Assembly (NCBI RefSeq): GCF_003989745.1
Contig: NZ_RZGS01000006.1
Coordinates: 25,698 to 89,697 of the forward strand
DNA from: Legionella septentrionalis
Lineage (GTDB): Bacteria; Pseudomonadota; Gammaproteobacteria; Legionellales; Legionellaceae
Reading direction: 5' to 3'
Length of the DNA stretch: 64,000 nt
Below the pieces are notes generated by a model, which searched no databases, was not told where the DNA came from, and saw only the letters and a list, made by a program, of their open reading frames with translations. The position numbers and the translations under genes were made by a program. Shown here one piece after another: positions 46,169-56,478 of the stretch (position 1 is its first letter; each line of letters starts with the position of its first letter).

Positions 46169-48328
46169 ATGACAACAGATGTGGCGGAAATGCAGGAGCG
46201 CTGCGTGAATTACTTTAAGGATTTACATGAGGAGTTAAAATGCTACCTTGAGCCTTTGCATATTAAAAAATGTTACCAGGCTTATCTGGTAGCAAAAAAA
46301 GCTCATCATGGTCAAATGCGCCGTTCCGGTGAACCTTATATTACTCATCCGGTGGCTGCCGCCCTTATTCTTGCTCAGATGCGTTTGGATTATCAAACCA
46401 TCATGGCCACTTTATTGCACGACGTGGTGGAAGATACCATGCTCAGCAAAGCCGATTTATTAAGCAAATTCGGTGAAGAAGTTACCGCTTTGGTAGATGG
46501 CGTCACAAAATTAACCAAAATAAAATTCGAATCCAAGGCAGAGGCACAGGCAGAGAATTTTCGTAAAATGGTTTTGGCGATGGTCAAGGATATTCGCGTC
46601 ATCATCGTCAAGCTTGCCGATCGGTTGCATAACATGCGGACCTTGTCCATTATGCCACGGGGTAAAAAAAAGCGCATTGCCATAGAAACGCTGGAAATTT
46701 ATGCACCCATTGCCAATCGTTTGGGTATGCACGCACTTTATACCGGCTTGGAGGATTTGGGGTTCAAAGCCCTGTATCCCATGCGTTATCGCGCTATTAA
46801 ATCAGCAGTAGAAAAATCCCGTGGCAACCGTCGCGAATTAACCCAAAAAATAGAACATGATCTGCAAGCCGCCTTAGAGAAATTAAATATTCCCTACGAA
46901 CACGTATTTGGCCGACAAAAGCACTTATACAGCATTTATCGTAAAATGCGCTATAAAAAAGCTTCCTTCGCAGAAATTACTGATGTGTTTGCTTTCCGGG
47001 TCATTACGGAAGACATTGATTCATGCTACCGCGTGCTTGGGGCTTTGCATCAAACCTACAAGCCTGTGCCGCAACGTTTTAAAGATTACATTGGTATCCC
47101 CAAGGTCAATGGATATCAATCCCTGCATACGACCCTATTCGGGCCTTATGGCATTCCCCTGGAAGTGCAAATCCGCACGCGCGATATGGATAATGTAGCG
47201 GAAAATGGCGTGGCAGCCCACTGGATATATAAATCATCCGGGTTGGAAGTCAATGAAGCCCAGTTGCGTGCACGGGAATGGGTGCAACGTTTGTTGGAAA
47301 TGCAAAGCAGTACGGGCAGCTCGCTTGAATTTATTGAAAACGTTAAAATTGATTTATTCCCTGATGAGGTTTATGTTTTCACGCCTAAGGGAGAAATCAT
47401 GGAATTGCCTAAAGGGGCGACGCCAGTTGATTTTGCCTATGCTGTTCATTCAGATGTAGGAAATCGTTGCGTTGCTGCAAAAGTAAATCGCCGCCTCGTA
47501 CCTTTAAGCATCCCGCTTACTAATGGGCAGACGGTTGAAATTATCACGGCCCCCGGTGCACGTCCCAACCCTTCATGGCTAAATTTCGTAGTCACCGGTA
47601 AAGCCCGCAGCAACATTCGCGGTTTCCTGAAGAGCCAGCAACATGCTGAGTCCGTCATCTTAGGGCAAAGGCTTCTTGAGCAGGCCTTCTCGGAAGCGGG
47701 AAGCGATTACAGCAAAATTCCGCAGGAATCGATGCAAGCCTTATTAAGTGATTTAAACTACAAAACAATAGAAGACTTACTTTACGCCATCGGTATTGGT
47801 AATCAAATGTCTATGGTAATCGCCAAACGTCTGGTGGTTGCAGAGGAAAGTGGTGCTTTGGTAAAAACAGCCAAAAGCAGACCTTTGGCCATTAAAGGGA
47901 CGGAAGGAATGGTGGTACATTTTGCCGAATGTTGTCAGCCCATTCCAGGAGATAACATTGTTGGACGTTTTCAACAAGGTCGGGGGATATTGGTGCACAT
48001 CAGCGATTGCCCAAGCATTAAAAAAATCAGGGTCAATCCGGAACAATTTATTTCCTTGCGCTGGGATGAGGACGTACAGGGCGAATTCACTGTGGATGTT
48101 ACCGTTGAAGTGACGAATCAGCGCGGGGTGCTTGCGGCGTTAGCTACAGCTATTTCTGAAGCTGAATCCAATATTGGCAACATTAATGTAGATCCGCGGG
48201 ACGGCAGGCATAATGCAGTTACTTTTTCTTTAAGCGTCTCGGACCGAACGCATCTGGCTCGCGTCATGCGCCGCTTAAGAGCCAATAAAATGGTTTTGCG
48301 TCTGTATCGAAAAAAACAAGGGGAATAA
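46169..48328 (+). CDS. spoT: Bifunctional (p)ppGpp synthetase/hydrolase SpoT, 719 aa
   Basis: Makes and degrades the alarmone (p)ppGpp; in Legionella this signals starvation and feeds into the LetA/S switch. The HD hydrolase is intact ([10 protein letters not shown]84-D85), and the synthetase carries the RFKDYI motif (R303) typical of bifunctional enzymes rather than the EXDD form of RelA. A TGS domain follows (about 395-455; [16 protein letters not shown]), then a C-terminal ACT domain (about 645-715; [17 protein letters not shown]). The start has AGGAA upstream. It overlaps ridA by one base. Confidence 0.97.
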   Translation: MTTDVAEMQERCVNYFKDLHEELKCYLEPLHIKKCYQAYLVAKKAHHGQMRRSGEPYITHPVAAALILAQMRLDYQTIMATLLHDVVEDTMLSKADLLSKFGEEVTALVDGVTKLTKIKFESKAEAQAENFRKMVLAMVKDIRVIIVKLADRLHNMRTLSIMPRGKKKRIAIETLEIYAPIANRLGMHALYTGLEDLGFKALYPMRYRAIKSAVEKSRGNRRELTQKIEHDLQAALEKLNIPYEHVFGRQKHLYSIYRKMRYKKASFAEITDVFAFRVITEDIDSCYRVLGALHQTYKPVPQRFKDYIGIPKVNGYQSLHTTLFGPYGIPLEVQIRTRDMDNVAENGVAAHWIYKSSGLEVNEAQLRAREWVQRLLEMQSSTGSSLEFIENVKIDLFPDEVYVFTPKGEIMELPKGATPVDFAYAVHSDVGNRCVAAKVNRRLVPLSIPLTNGQTVEIITAPGARPNPSWLNFVVTGKARSNIRGFLKSQQHAESVILGQRLLEQAFSEAGSDYSKIPQESMQALLSDLNYKTIEDLLYAIGIGNQMSMVIAKRLVVAEESGALVKTAKSRPLAIKGTEGMVVHFAECCQPIPGDNIVGRFQQGRGILVHISDCPSIKKIRVNPEQFISLRWDEDVQGEFTVDVTVEVTNQRGVLAALATAISEAESNIGNINVDPRDGRHNAVTFSLSVSDRTHLARVMRRLRANKMVLRLYRKKQGE

Positions 48329-48711
48329 TGATGGAACCCATTACCAGTCAATTAGCACCTGCTGCAATCGGAACGTATAGTCAAGCCGTGAAATGCGGTA
48401 ATACCGTTTATCTGTCCGGTCAAATTCCGCTGGATACCGAAACCATGCAACTATGCAGCGATGAGATCCGCCTGCAAATCAATCGGGTAATAGAAAATTT
48501 AGCCGCTGTGTGCGAAGCGGCTGGCGGCAGTTTGGCTAATATTGTCAAATTAAATGTTTATTTGCTCGATTTAAGCCATTTTCCTTTAGTCAATGAAGCC
48601 ATGACCCGTTATTTTCCCGAGCCTTATCCCGCAAGGGCTGCTATTGGTGTGGCAGCATTACCCCGCGGTGCACAGGTGGAAATGGACGCTGTGATGGTGT
48701 TGCCCGAGTAG
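48328..48711 (+). CDS. ridA: RidA-family enamine/imine deaminase, 127 aa
   Basis: Hydrolyses reactive enamine/imine intermediates from PLP enzymes such as threonine dehydratase. Motifs are [27 protein letters not shown] at the N-terminus, KLNVYLLDL, and the catalytic-Arg region [20 protein letters not shown]. Length is typical. Its ATG shares a base with the spoT stop (TAATG), so the genes are coupled, an order also seen in other gammaproteobacteria. Confidence 0.95.
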   Translation: MMEPITSQLAPAAIGTYSQAVKCGNTVYLSGQIPLDTETMQLCSDEIRLQINRVIENLAAVCEAAGGSLANIVKLNVYLLDLSHFPLVNEAMTRYFPEPYPARAAIGVAALPRGAQVEMDAVMVLPE

Positions 48712-48764
48712 GTGAACTTATACTTTGCCATTGATTTATATGAAGCTCTTTTAGGTTTTATGTT

Positions 48765-50612
48765 ATGAGCATTTTGTCGCTTCACGATGTGAGTTTAAAT
48801 CTCGCAGGAAAGCAAATTTTAGATCATGCAAGTTGGCAAATTCAGCCACGTGATCGCATCGCTTTAGTGGGTCGAAACGGGGCTGGAAAATCCACTTTAA
48901 TAAAATTGCTGGAAGGAAAAATTCTCCCAGACCAGGGAGTCGTGCAAAAGTTAGGTGGTTTACGCATATCCGGATTAACGCAAGAAGTCCCTATTGAGCA
49001 AAACGAATCAGTATATCATTTCCTGGTCAAAGATTTAGGCGAGATAGGGGAGTTGTTGGCAGGTTATCATATGGCTTCCCTGGAAGGGGATTTAAAGCGG
49101 ATTTCCTTTTTCCAGCAACGCATTGACGAGCAGCAAGCATGGGAGCGCTTGCCACAGGTTGAAAATATGGCAAGCCGCTTGGGACTGGATATGAATGCCA
49201 GCATGAACCATTTATCTGGTGGTATGAAACGCCGCGCTCTTTTGGCAGCATCACTCATTGCAGCCCCCGATTTACTGCTTCTCGATGAGCCTACTAATCA
49301 TTTGGATATCCCGACCATAGAATGGCTTGAATCTTACCTAAAAAATTATTCAGGCAGTTTACTGGTGGTCACGCATGATCGTGAGTTTCTGGCGCAGGTA
49401 GCCAATCAAATCGTGGAAATTGATCGTGGCCAAATATATCGATATGAATGTGATTATGAAACGTATCTTGAGAGGCGTGAAGCCAGGCTGTTAAGTGAAG
49501 ATAAAAAAAATGCATTGTTTGATAAAAATCTGGCACAAGAGGAAGCATGGATCCGCACAGGGATTAAAGCACGGCGCACACGCAATGAAGGACGCGTCCG
49601 TGCATTAAAAGCTTTACGGGAAGAATTTAAACAACGGCGTTTGCAAGTAGGTAAAATCAAGTCCATTCCTCTTGAAGTCGTGCGTTCAGGAAATTTAGTC
49701 CTGGAAGCGCAAAACTTGAATTACTCTTTACAAGGGAAGGCATTGCTTAACGATTTTTCCTTGTTACTGACAAGAGGTGACAAAATCGGTATTGTCGGGC
49801 CCAATGGGTGCGGTAAAACCACATTGGTGCGTCTGTTGTTAGGTGAATTAAAGGCAGATTCCGGCGAGCTTCGTTATGGGACTTCATTGGCCGTGGCGTA
49901 CTTTGATCAGTTACGCCGGCATTTGGATGAGGAAAAAACAGTGCTCGCCAATGTTGGCGACGGGGCAGATTATGTCACCATCAATGGCAAACAAAAGCAT
50001 GTAGCCACTTACCTGCGTGAATTTTTGTTTCCCCCGGAGAGCTTTAACCAACTCGTCTCCACTTTGTCGGGTGGTGAACGTAATCGTTTATTATTGGCCA
50101 AGCTATTTGCCAAACCGGTAAATTTATTGGTTATGGATGAGCCCACCAATGATTTGGACATGGAAACACTGGAACTGCTTGAATCCATGCTAATTGACTA
50201 CCCGGGCACTTTATTACTAATAAGCCACGATCGCGCTTTCCTGAATAATGTAGTAACCAGTTTATTGGTTTTTGAAGGCAATGGACACTTCAAAGAATAC
50301 ATGGGTGGGTATGATGATTATCAACAGCAAAGGAAAGAAAAGCGTGCCTCGCCGCCTGCTGTTGCACCTTCAGCCCAGCGGCGGAATGCGGATAAACTTT
50401 CCTATAATGAACAGCGCGAATTGAGCCAATTACCCCAAAAAATAGAAACCTTGGAGGCGAAAATAGCGGCGTTACAGGAAAATATGGCTGCACCTGCCTT
50501 TTATCAACAGGATGGCGATGCAATCAGTCAAAGCAATCAGCAATTGGCTGCGTTCGAAACCGAGCTAAGCCAGCTGTATGGGCGTTGGGAATTTTTGGAA
50601 AGTAAGAAATAA
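48765..50612 (+). CDS. uup: ABC-F ATPase Uup, 615 aa
   Basis: Ribosome-associated ABC-F protein; Uup affects precise transposon excision and ribosome rescue in E. coli. Two ABC domains are present: first GRNGAGKSTLI, LSGGMKRRALLA and LLLDEPTNHLD; second GPNGCGKTTLV, LSGGERNRLLLAKL and LVMDEPTNDLD. Between them lies the Arg-rich ABC-F linker (WIRTGIKARRTRNEGR). The C-terminal coiled coil (about 545-610) is the DNA-binding domain typical of Uup. Confidence 0.95.
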   Translation: MSILSLHDVSLNLAGKQILDHASWQIQPRDRIALVGRNGAGKSTLIKLLEGKILPDQGVVQKLGGLRISGLTQEVPIEQNESVYHFLVKDLGEIGELLAGYHMASLEGDLKRISFFQQRIDEQQAWERLPQVENMASRLGLDMNASMNHLSGGMKRRALLAASLIAAPDLLLLDEPTNHLDIPTIEWLESYLKNYSGSLLVVTHDREFLAQVANQIVEIDRGQIYRYECDYETYLERREARLLSEDKKNALFDKNLAQEEAWIRTGIKARRTRNEGRVRALKALREEFKQRRLQVGKIKSIPLEVVRSGNLVLEAQNLNYSLQGKALLNDFSLLLTRGDKIGIVGPNGCGKTTLVRLLLGELKADSGELRYGTSLAVAYFDQLRRHLDEEKTVLANVGDGADYVTINGKQKHVATYLREFLFPPESFNQLVSTLSGGERNRLLLAKLFAKPVNLLVMDEPTNDLDMETLELLESMLIDYPGTLLLISHDRAFLNNVVTSLLVFEGNGHFKEYMGGYDDYQQQRKEKRASPPAVAPSAQRRNADKLSYNEQRELSQLPQKIETLEAKIAALQENMAAPAFYQQDGDAISQSNQQLAAFETELSQLYGRWEFLESKK

Positions 50613-50742
50613 ATAGGTAAGGCTGTTGCGCGCATCATCTGGTCAGTGAAAGTAATAACCAGATGGCATGAATGATATCGTGAGCGTATGCAAGCTCTTA
50701 ACGAGCAGTTAAACATACAATAAAGAGCCAGTAGTCATCATT

Positions 50743-51168
50743 ATGTTAATTACACTTGCATTCGTCATTTTAAGTTCCGCATTTATCGTTTTTTTCGCAC
50801 AGGAAATTTATCTTTTTTTTAAAAAAATTTTTTCCTTACCCGGTGTTGCTTTTTTTGTACCCTTAATACTGGCGTCATGGCTGGTCGTTCATTATAAATA
50901 CTGGATATCCTGGTTTTTAGTATGGTCAAATTATTCTCTGCATGAAGTAATCAACCAGTTTACTCGCTATTTTCCGTTTGCTGCCTGGTCTATCTATGTC
51001 GCCGAAATACTCATTTTATTCTTGTTAATTTGTTTGCCTATGTGGATTTCCCATGCACTGGTAAAAAGCAAACGGCGCTACAAACCCTGGCCATATGCCC
51101 ATGTTTTAGGCGTGAGCATGTGGGTGGTTGCAGCGATACTTTTGTTGGTTTATCAACCCTTAAGATAA
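50743..51168 (+). CDS. Small unknown inner-membrane protein, 141 aa
   Basis: About four membrane helices: residues 3-25, 34-55, 80-103 and 118-138. A short basic loop (VKSKRRYKPWP) before the last helix suggests that loop is cytoplasmic. No family recognised. A 130-base gap separates it from uup, containing a weak inverted repeat (CATCTGGT 50636-50643, ACCAGATG 50658-50665). It is upstream of a convergent recombinase gene. Confidence 0.65.
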   Translation: MLITLAFVILSSAFIVFFAQEIYLFFKKIFSLPGVAFFVPLILASWLVVHYKYWISWFLVWSNYSLHEVINQFTRYFPFAAWSIYVAEILILFLLICLPMWISHALVKSKRRYKPWPYAHVLGVSMWVVAAILLLVYQPLR

Positions 51169-51277
51169 GCTAAAAAAGATAAGCATGGCTCCTATTTTAT
51201 GAGCTTAAGGCAAGCTTGGTTTATCGATAGGCAACGGCTTTAAATGACGTTCAAAAAATTTCAGAGAGATTGTCTGG

Positions 51278-52528
51278 TTACTTTTCTTCTATACGTTCTT
51301 TCCGCTTCTCAGCAGCCTGTGGAATAATTGATTTCCGGCGGGCTGATTGATACCGCGCTTGCAATTCGATATCGATATAACGGTCTGTTGTTGCACTGGA
51401 GCTATGGCCAGCATCGTCGCGAACATGCTCGCGCGGTCTTGTTTTCACATCCTCGGAAATCCCTGTGTGCCGCAGCCAATGCACCGTTGCAGCCATTAAA
51501 TTATCCGCTTCTTCATTTTGATTTTGGCGCCGCAACTGATCGGTGGCCCGATCAAAACATAATTGCACCAAGCGGCGTATGGGTGCCGTATCACTCATGG
51601 GGCCTGTACCGCGCAATTTAGGCAGTAGCGGTGAATTGTCTGCGGGTGAGGGTAGAGGGGATAAGCCTAAAAAAGTGCGCCAACGGGAAAGGCTAGCCAG
51701 CATGGCTTCGCTTACGGCAATTTGCCTTTCTTTATTCCCCTTTCCTACGGTGGTAAACCACCAGGAACCATTATTATCTTTTGCAAAATCATTCATTGTA
51801 GGAATCCAGCGCTCGCTCGCCGCCAATTCGGAAATCCTAAGATACATGCCATATAATGCACTAAGAATAAATCGGGTACGCTCATGTTTTTCAGGATTTT
51901 CCTGTGCTAAATGTTCTGCCGCTTGCAATACTGCATCCCATTGTTGGAGGCTAAGTCTTCTCACCGGCAGGTTTTGCTGACGTTTACGTATGAACTTGCT
52001 TTTTTGGCGTATCAAGGCAACTGGGTTTGATAACAAATACTCTTCGGCAATTAGAAAATTAAACAACGTACTGAGAATGGCAAAAATCTCTTGAATGGCT
52101 CCTTGCGATAAAGCAAATAAAGAGGCATCAACGTCTTCGCCCCGTTTTCTTGAGGATTTCGAAATGGTTGCCACGAAGGGACGCCATTCGCCATTGGGAA
52201 TACGTTTTCCTTCCTTTTCAATAAACCGCGGAACTTTTTTTACGCCTATCCAGTTTTTTGGGGGATTTTGACAAAAACGTACGAATTGCTCTATGTCATC
52301 ACGTTTCAATTGTTTTAAAGTGGTTCCTCTTATTTGCCAACACCATTGTAACAAACGCTCGGTTTCGCGCCGGTAGCTGTTAAAAGTGCCCAGGCTGCCC
52401 TGGTAATTTTTTAAAAAATTAAGAGCATGATTAAAATCCAAACGATATTCTTCCGGCAAGACAATATTTTCGCAATTTTTATGCAGGTGATGGATGCTAT
52501 CGAATAAAGGCAATAATTGTATTTTCAT
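51278..52528 (-). CDS. Tyrosine site-specific recombinase (integrase family), 416 aa
   Basis: All catalytic residues of the family are visible: R231 in YLRISELA, K263 in VGKGNKERQ, H350 and R353 in VHWLRHTG, H375 in DDAGHSSSAT and nucleophile Y384 in TDRYID. The N-terminal SAM-like core-binding domain (about 30-180) is longer than in XerC/XerD. There are no phage genes, no excisionase, and no tRNA next to it, so it is either a remnant of a lost element or a stand-alone recombinase. The ATG has no strong ribosome site. It is divergent from the T1SS genes. Confidence 0.88.
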   Translation of the reverse strand: MKIQLLPLFDSIHHLHKNCENIVLPEEYRLDFNHALNFLKNYQGSLGTFNSYRRETERLLQWCWQIRGTTLKQLKRDDIEQFVRFCQNPPKNWIGVKKVPRFIEKEGKRIPNGEWRPFVATISKSSRKRGEDVDASLFALSQGAIQEIFAILSTLFNFLIAEEYLLSNPVALIRQKSKFIRKRQQNLPVRRLSLQQWDAVLQAAEHLAQENPEKHERTRFILSALYGMYLRISELAASERWIPTMNDFAKDNNGSWWFTTVGKGNKERQIAVSEAMLASLSRWRTFLGLSPLPSPADNSPLLPKLRGTGPMSDTAPIRRLVQLCFDRATDQLRRQNQNEEADNLMAATVHWLRHTGISEDVKTRPREHVRDDAGHSSSATTDRYIDIELQARYQSARRKSIIPQAAEKRKERIEEK

Positions 52529-52713
52529 TTAAGACTCTTTGTTAAAAACAAAGCGTAACGCAAATTTTAAAAGCAGGATAGCTTCTATGCATCGTAACTT
52601 GCTTTTTTTGTCACAATAATATACGCGTTTAACTAGCCAACTGCATGGTTTTATTTGCTAACTTCCTAATATTAAACTATCTTTTAACAATAAAAAGTAA
52701 GCAAGGAAGGATT

Positions 52714-53034
52714 ATGGTTTTTGTCAAGCGCGATTCCCAGAATCAAATCTGCGCTATTTTTGAAGATCAAAGTGAGGAAGGGCTTGAAGAAGTAACAAGT
52801 AATGATCCGGAACTTACCGCCTTTCTAACGCGTTGTGCTTTGGACAAAAAACTTTATTTTTTAAAATCCGACTTGGATTTAATTCGGGTTATTGAGGATT
52901 TAATTCAAATTTTGATGGAAAAAAACATCATTGCAATCACTGACTTCCCAGCGCCCGCAATTGAAAAATTGATGGCGCGTCAAAAAATTCGCAGCCAATT
53001 TGAAAACGTTGCCCAAATTATTCAAGAAGACTGA
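52714..53034 (+). CDS. Small unknown protein upstream of the T1SS genes, 106 aa
   Basis: Soluble, acidic and helical, starting MVFVKRDSQNQICAIFEDQS after a strong AAGGAAGG ribosome site. The pattern of a short beta-hairpin with acidic helices and the C-terminal ARQKIRSQFENVAQII does not match a family I can name. It ends 30 bases before the T1SS ATPase gene, so it is probably the first gene of that operon and may have a regulatory or accessory role in secretion. Confidence 0.75.
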   Translation: MVFVKRDSQNQICAIFEDQSEEGLEEVTSNDPELTAFLTRCALDKKLYFLKSDLDLIRVIEDLIQILMEKNIIAITDFPAPAIEKLMARQKIRSQFENVAQIIQED

Positions 53035-53064
53035 TGTTGCAAACTGCTTTTGATTGGAGCGCTT

Positions 53065-55254
53065 ATGAGCAAGCAAGAAACAGCTAATTGGGATATTCCG
53101 GAAAGTGATTTGGCCACGCATGATCCGCTTTTGGCTTGTTTGCTTTTCCTAACCAAATATTATCAAACGCCATGCTCTGCCATTTCTTTAACGGAGCGTC
53201 TGCCTTTAGTGGACAATAAACTCACCCCAACCTTGTTCGTCAGAGCTGCTGAGCGGGCTAAGCTGAGCGCAGAAATCAATAAGATTGCATTTAAAGACGT
53301 TACGGATTTAGTGCTGCCTGCCGTATTGCTTTTACAAGATGGCGAAGCTTGCTTATTACTGGAAAAACGAGAAGATGAGAGCGTAATTTTAACGCATAAA
53401 ACCGGACAAGGACGGGTGACGGTGCCCAATACCACTTTGGCTGAAAAATATGGTGGATATGCCATTTTCGTAAAGCCTGCTTATCAATTCACCCGCCCCA
53501 GTAAAGAGAGTTATGTAAAAAAGAAACCTAAAGATTGGTTTTGGACAGTATTGATGAAATCCTGGCCGATTTATGTGGAAGTTTTGACGGCTTCTGTTTT
53601 AATTAACTTATTTGCCTTGGCCGTGCCATTATTTGCTATGAACGTGTACGATCGTGTGGTCCCAAACCATGCAATCGAAACCATGTGGGTCTTGGCTACA
53701 GGGATTGGGTTGGTTTTTCTTTTTGATTTGTTTTTAAAATCCCTGCGCGCTTATTTTATTGATGTGGCGGGCAAAAAGACTGATGTGCAATTATCCGCCA
53801 TCATTTTTGAACATATATTAGGCATTCAAATGAATGCCAGGCCTTCATCCGTTGGTGCATTTGCTAACACTATCCAATCATTTGAAGCATTTCGTGATTT
53901 CATTACGTCTACTACCATCACCGTTTTGGTGGATTTACCGTTTGTCATCCTTTATTTGATTGTGCTTTTCTATTTAGGCGGCAACCTGGTAATCATTCCC
54001 TTAGTTGTCGTACCGATTGTGTTTCTCATCGGATTTTTATTGCAGTATCCGCTGACCAAAATTACTAAAACATCTTATCAACTGGCGCAAGAAAAAAATG
54101 CCACATTGATTGAATCGTTAGCGGGGATTGAGGCGATAAAGAGCAGTGGTGCTGAAGGTACCATGCAGCGCCGATTTGAGCAGGCAGTAATTTATGCGGC
54201 AAGATTGGGTGCCAAACTTCGTTTCTTGGTAAACTCAAGCATCAATCTCACCGTATTGGCGCAGCAGCTTGCGAATGTTTTGTTAGTCATTTTCGGTGTA
54301 TATAAAATCATCGCAGGCGAACTCACAGTTGGCGCATTAATCGCATGTACTATTTTGGGAAGCAGGGCACTAGCTCCTATGGGCCAGGTTGCAGCTATTT
54401 TTTCCCGCTATTATCAATCCATGCAAGCCTTGGAATCCATTGGCCAAGTCATGAAGTTACCTACTGATGTGCAGGATGCTTCCAGTTACCTGCACCGCCC
54501 GCATATAGAGGGTAATATTGAGTTAAGGCAAGTAGACTTTCATTATCCTGGCCAGACAAACCCTATTCTAAATCACGTTTCCTTTTCCATTAAAAAGGGC
54601 GAACGCGTCGCCATCATAGGCAGGATTGGTTCTGGAAAGTCCACGATTGCGAAATTGTTAATGGGGCTTTATCGTCCTGACAAAGGTGGTATTTATATGG
54701 ATGGGACGGATTATCTGCAGATAAATCCGGCGGATTTAAGAAGACAAATTGGTTATGTCCCACAAGATGTCGTGCTGTTTTATGGCACTGTAAAAGACAA
54801 CATTCGCTTAGGCGCTCCTTATATTGATGATGACAGAATTTTAAAAGCAGCGGCTATTGCCGGGGTAACCAACTTCACCCAAAATCATCCGGAAGGATTG
54901 GATAGGCAAGTAGGCGAGCGCGGATCGCGTTTATCAGCTGGACAAAGGCAAGCCATTGCTGTTGCCAGAGCGTTGCTTCTGTCACCAAAAATTTTAATTT
55001 TTGACGAACCAACAGCCTCCATGGACGATGGAAGTGAAACGCAGTTGCGCCAAAATTTGAAAAAATATCTGAGCGATGATGTAACATTCATTTTAGTCAC
55101 CCATAAAGCAGCCATGCTCGAATTGGTCGACCGGTTGATTGTAATAGATAATAACCGCGTGGTGGCCGATGGCCCTAAAGAAACGGTACTAAATGCGTTA
55201 CGAAGCGGGGTGAAATTCGATTCAGGAAAAAAACAAGCCGATGCTAAAGCATAA
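53065..55254 (+). CDS. Type I secretion ABC transporter/ATPase (LapB/LssB-like), 729 aa
   Basis: Inner-membrane ABC exporter that drives one-step secretion of RTX adhesins. Domains are an N-terminal C39-like domain (1-140) lacking the DCG peptidase motif and so probably only substrate-binding, a six-helix membrane domain (about 165-440), and a nucleotide-binding domain (about 480-715) with Walker A IGRIGSGKSTIAKL, signature RLSAGQRQAIAVARAL and Walker B ILIFDEPTASMD. The signature reads LSAGQ instead of LSGGQ. Start chosen at 53065 after TTGGAG. The membrane fusion protein gene follows after 45 bases. Confidence 0.92.
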   Translation: MSKQETANWDIPESDLATHDPLLACLLFLTKYYQTPCSAISLTERLPLVDNKLTPTLFVRAAERAKLSAEINKIAFKDVTDLVLPAVLLLQDGEACLLLEKREDESVILTHKTGQGRVTVPNTTLAEKYGGYAIFVKPAYQFTRPSKESYVKKKPKDWFWTVLMKSWPIYVEVLTASVLINLFALAVPLFAMNVYDRVVPNHAIETMWVLATGIGLVFLFDLFLKSLRAYFIDVAGKKTDVQLSAIIFEHILGIQMNARPSSVGAFANTIQSFEAFRDFITSTTITVLVDLPFVILYLIVLFYLGGNLVIIPLVVVPIVFLIGFLLQYPLTKITKTSYQLAQEKNATLIESLAGIEAIKSSGAEGTMQRRFEQAVIYAARLGAKLRFLVNSSINLTVLAQQLANVLLVIFGVYKIIAGELTVGALIACTILGSRALAPMGQVAAIFSRYYQSMQALESIGQVMKLPTDVQDASSYLHRPHIEGNIELRQVDFHYPGQTNPILNHVSFSIKKGERVAIIGRIGSGKSTIAKLLMGLYRPDKGGIYMDGTDYLQINPADLRRQIGYVPQDVVLFYGTVKDNIRLGAPYIDDDRILKAAAIAGVTNFTQNHPEGLDRQVGERGSRLSAGQRQAIAVARALLLSPKILIFDEPTASMDDGSETQLRQNLKKYLSDDVTFILVTHKAAMLELVDRLIVIDNNRVVADGPKETVLNALRSGVKFDSGKKQADAKA

Positions 55255-55299
55255 TTGAGAAGTTCTTGCTCCATTGATGAAAAATAAGTGGTGAAATAA

Positions 55300-56478
55300 A
55301 TGCCAAAAACAAAAAAAAATTTAGGTTTACTTACCGATAGCAGTCCAGAAACAGTAAAAGATACTCATGTTTTTTCCCATTTGATTGTATGGGCTATCAT
55401 CATTTGTCTTCTCATCTTTTTTCTATGGGCAAAATATGCCGTACTGGATGAAGTGACCGTAGGGGAAGGAAAAGTCATTCCTTCCAGGCAAGTACAGGTA
55501 GTCCAAAATCTCGAAGGCGGAATAGTACGGGAAATTTTGGTAAAACAAGGCGATTTGGTGCAGCGGGGACAGATATTGATGCGCCTGGAAGATGTTTTAT
55601 TTGCATCCAAGTTTAAGGAGTTGGAGCGAAAATTGGAAGACGTGCAAATAGAATTGATTCGTTTGCAAGCAGAAATAGAAAACAAACCCCTGGTATTTGA
55701 TAAAAAAATTGAGGCAGCAAATCCTGATTTGGTGATGTCTGAAATTGCCTTTTACAAGGCGCGCCAGGATGAAAAAAAACAAATGTTGCGCGATATAGAA
55801 TTGGCGACCAAAGAATTAGAAATGACTGAACCGCTGATCAAAAAAGGCGCTGCATCACCGGTGGAAGTATTGCGCCTTGAACGCACTGTAAGCGAGCTTC
55901 AGGGTAAATTGCATGCATTTAATAGCAAAACCTTAGAGCGGTATAATGAAGCAAAAGGCGAAGTGTCCCGCTTGCGGGAAGAAATGCAAGGTGACAAAGA
56001 CAGGGTGTCAAGAACGACCATCCGTTCACCGGTCAAGGGAATAGTAAATCAGCTAAAAGTAAATACCGTCGGTGGTGTGATTAAACCCGGCATGGACATT
56101 CTGGAAATCGTACCATTAGACGATACTTTGCTAATTGAAGCCAAAATTCGCCCTGCTGACATTGGCTTTATTCGGCTTGGACAAAAAGCCATGGTGAAAT
56201 TAAGTGCTTATGATTTTTCAATCTATGGTGGATTGGAAGGGGAAGTTGAACAAATCAGTGCTGATACCATTGTAGATGAAGAAGATAAAGAAAGAAAAAG
56301 CTATTATCTGATTCGGGTACGTACCCAGAAAAATTATTTAGGCACAAAAAATAATCCTCTCTATATCATTCCTGGCATGCAGGCTACAGTGGATATCCTG
56401 ACGGGAAGAAAATCCGTGCTGGATTATTTGCTAAAACCCTTGCTGAAAGCAAAACAAACAGCTTTAAGAGAGCGTTAA
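55300..56478 (+). CDS. HlyD-family membrane fusion protein of the type I secretion system (LapC/LssD-like), 392 aa
   Basis: Periplasmic adaptor joining the ABC exporter to an outer-membrane TolC-type pore. A single membrane helix (about 28-48) is followed by the lipoyl half-motif VQVVQNLEGGIVREILVKQG, a long coiled-coil hairpin (about 95-235) and the beta-barrel with VKGIVNQLKVNTVGGVIKPG. Length is standard. No TolC homologue lies in the window, so it is encoded elsewhere. Its stop overlaps that of the convergent adhesin gene by three bases (56475-56478). Confidence 0.93.
   Translation: MPKTKKNLGLLTDSSPETVKDTHVFSHLIVWAIIICLLIFFLWAKYAVLDEVTVGEGKVIPSRQVQVVQNLEGGIVREILVKQGDLVQRGQILMRLEDVLFASKFKELERKLEDVQIELIRLQAEIENKPLVFDKKIEAANPDLVMSEIAFYKARQDEKKQMLRDIELATKELEMTEPLIKKGAASPVEVLRLERTVSELQGKLHAFNSKTLERYNEAKGEVSRLREEMQGDKDRVSRTTIRSPVKGIVNQLKVNTVGGVIKPGMDILEIVPLDDTLLIEAKIRPADIGFIRLGQKAMVKLSAYDFSIYGGLEGEVEQISADTIVDEEDKERKSYYLIRVRTQKNYLGTKNNPLYIIPGMQATVDILTGRKSVLDYLLKPLLKAKQTALRER

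Noticed and set aside
51278..52528. Recombinase as chromosomal XerC or XerD
   Set aside because: It is over 100 residues longer, with an atypical N-terminal domain, and is not in the usual xer context.
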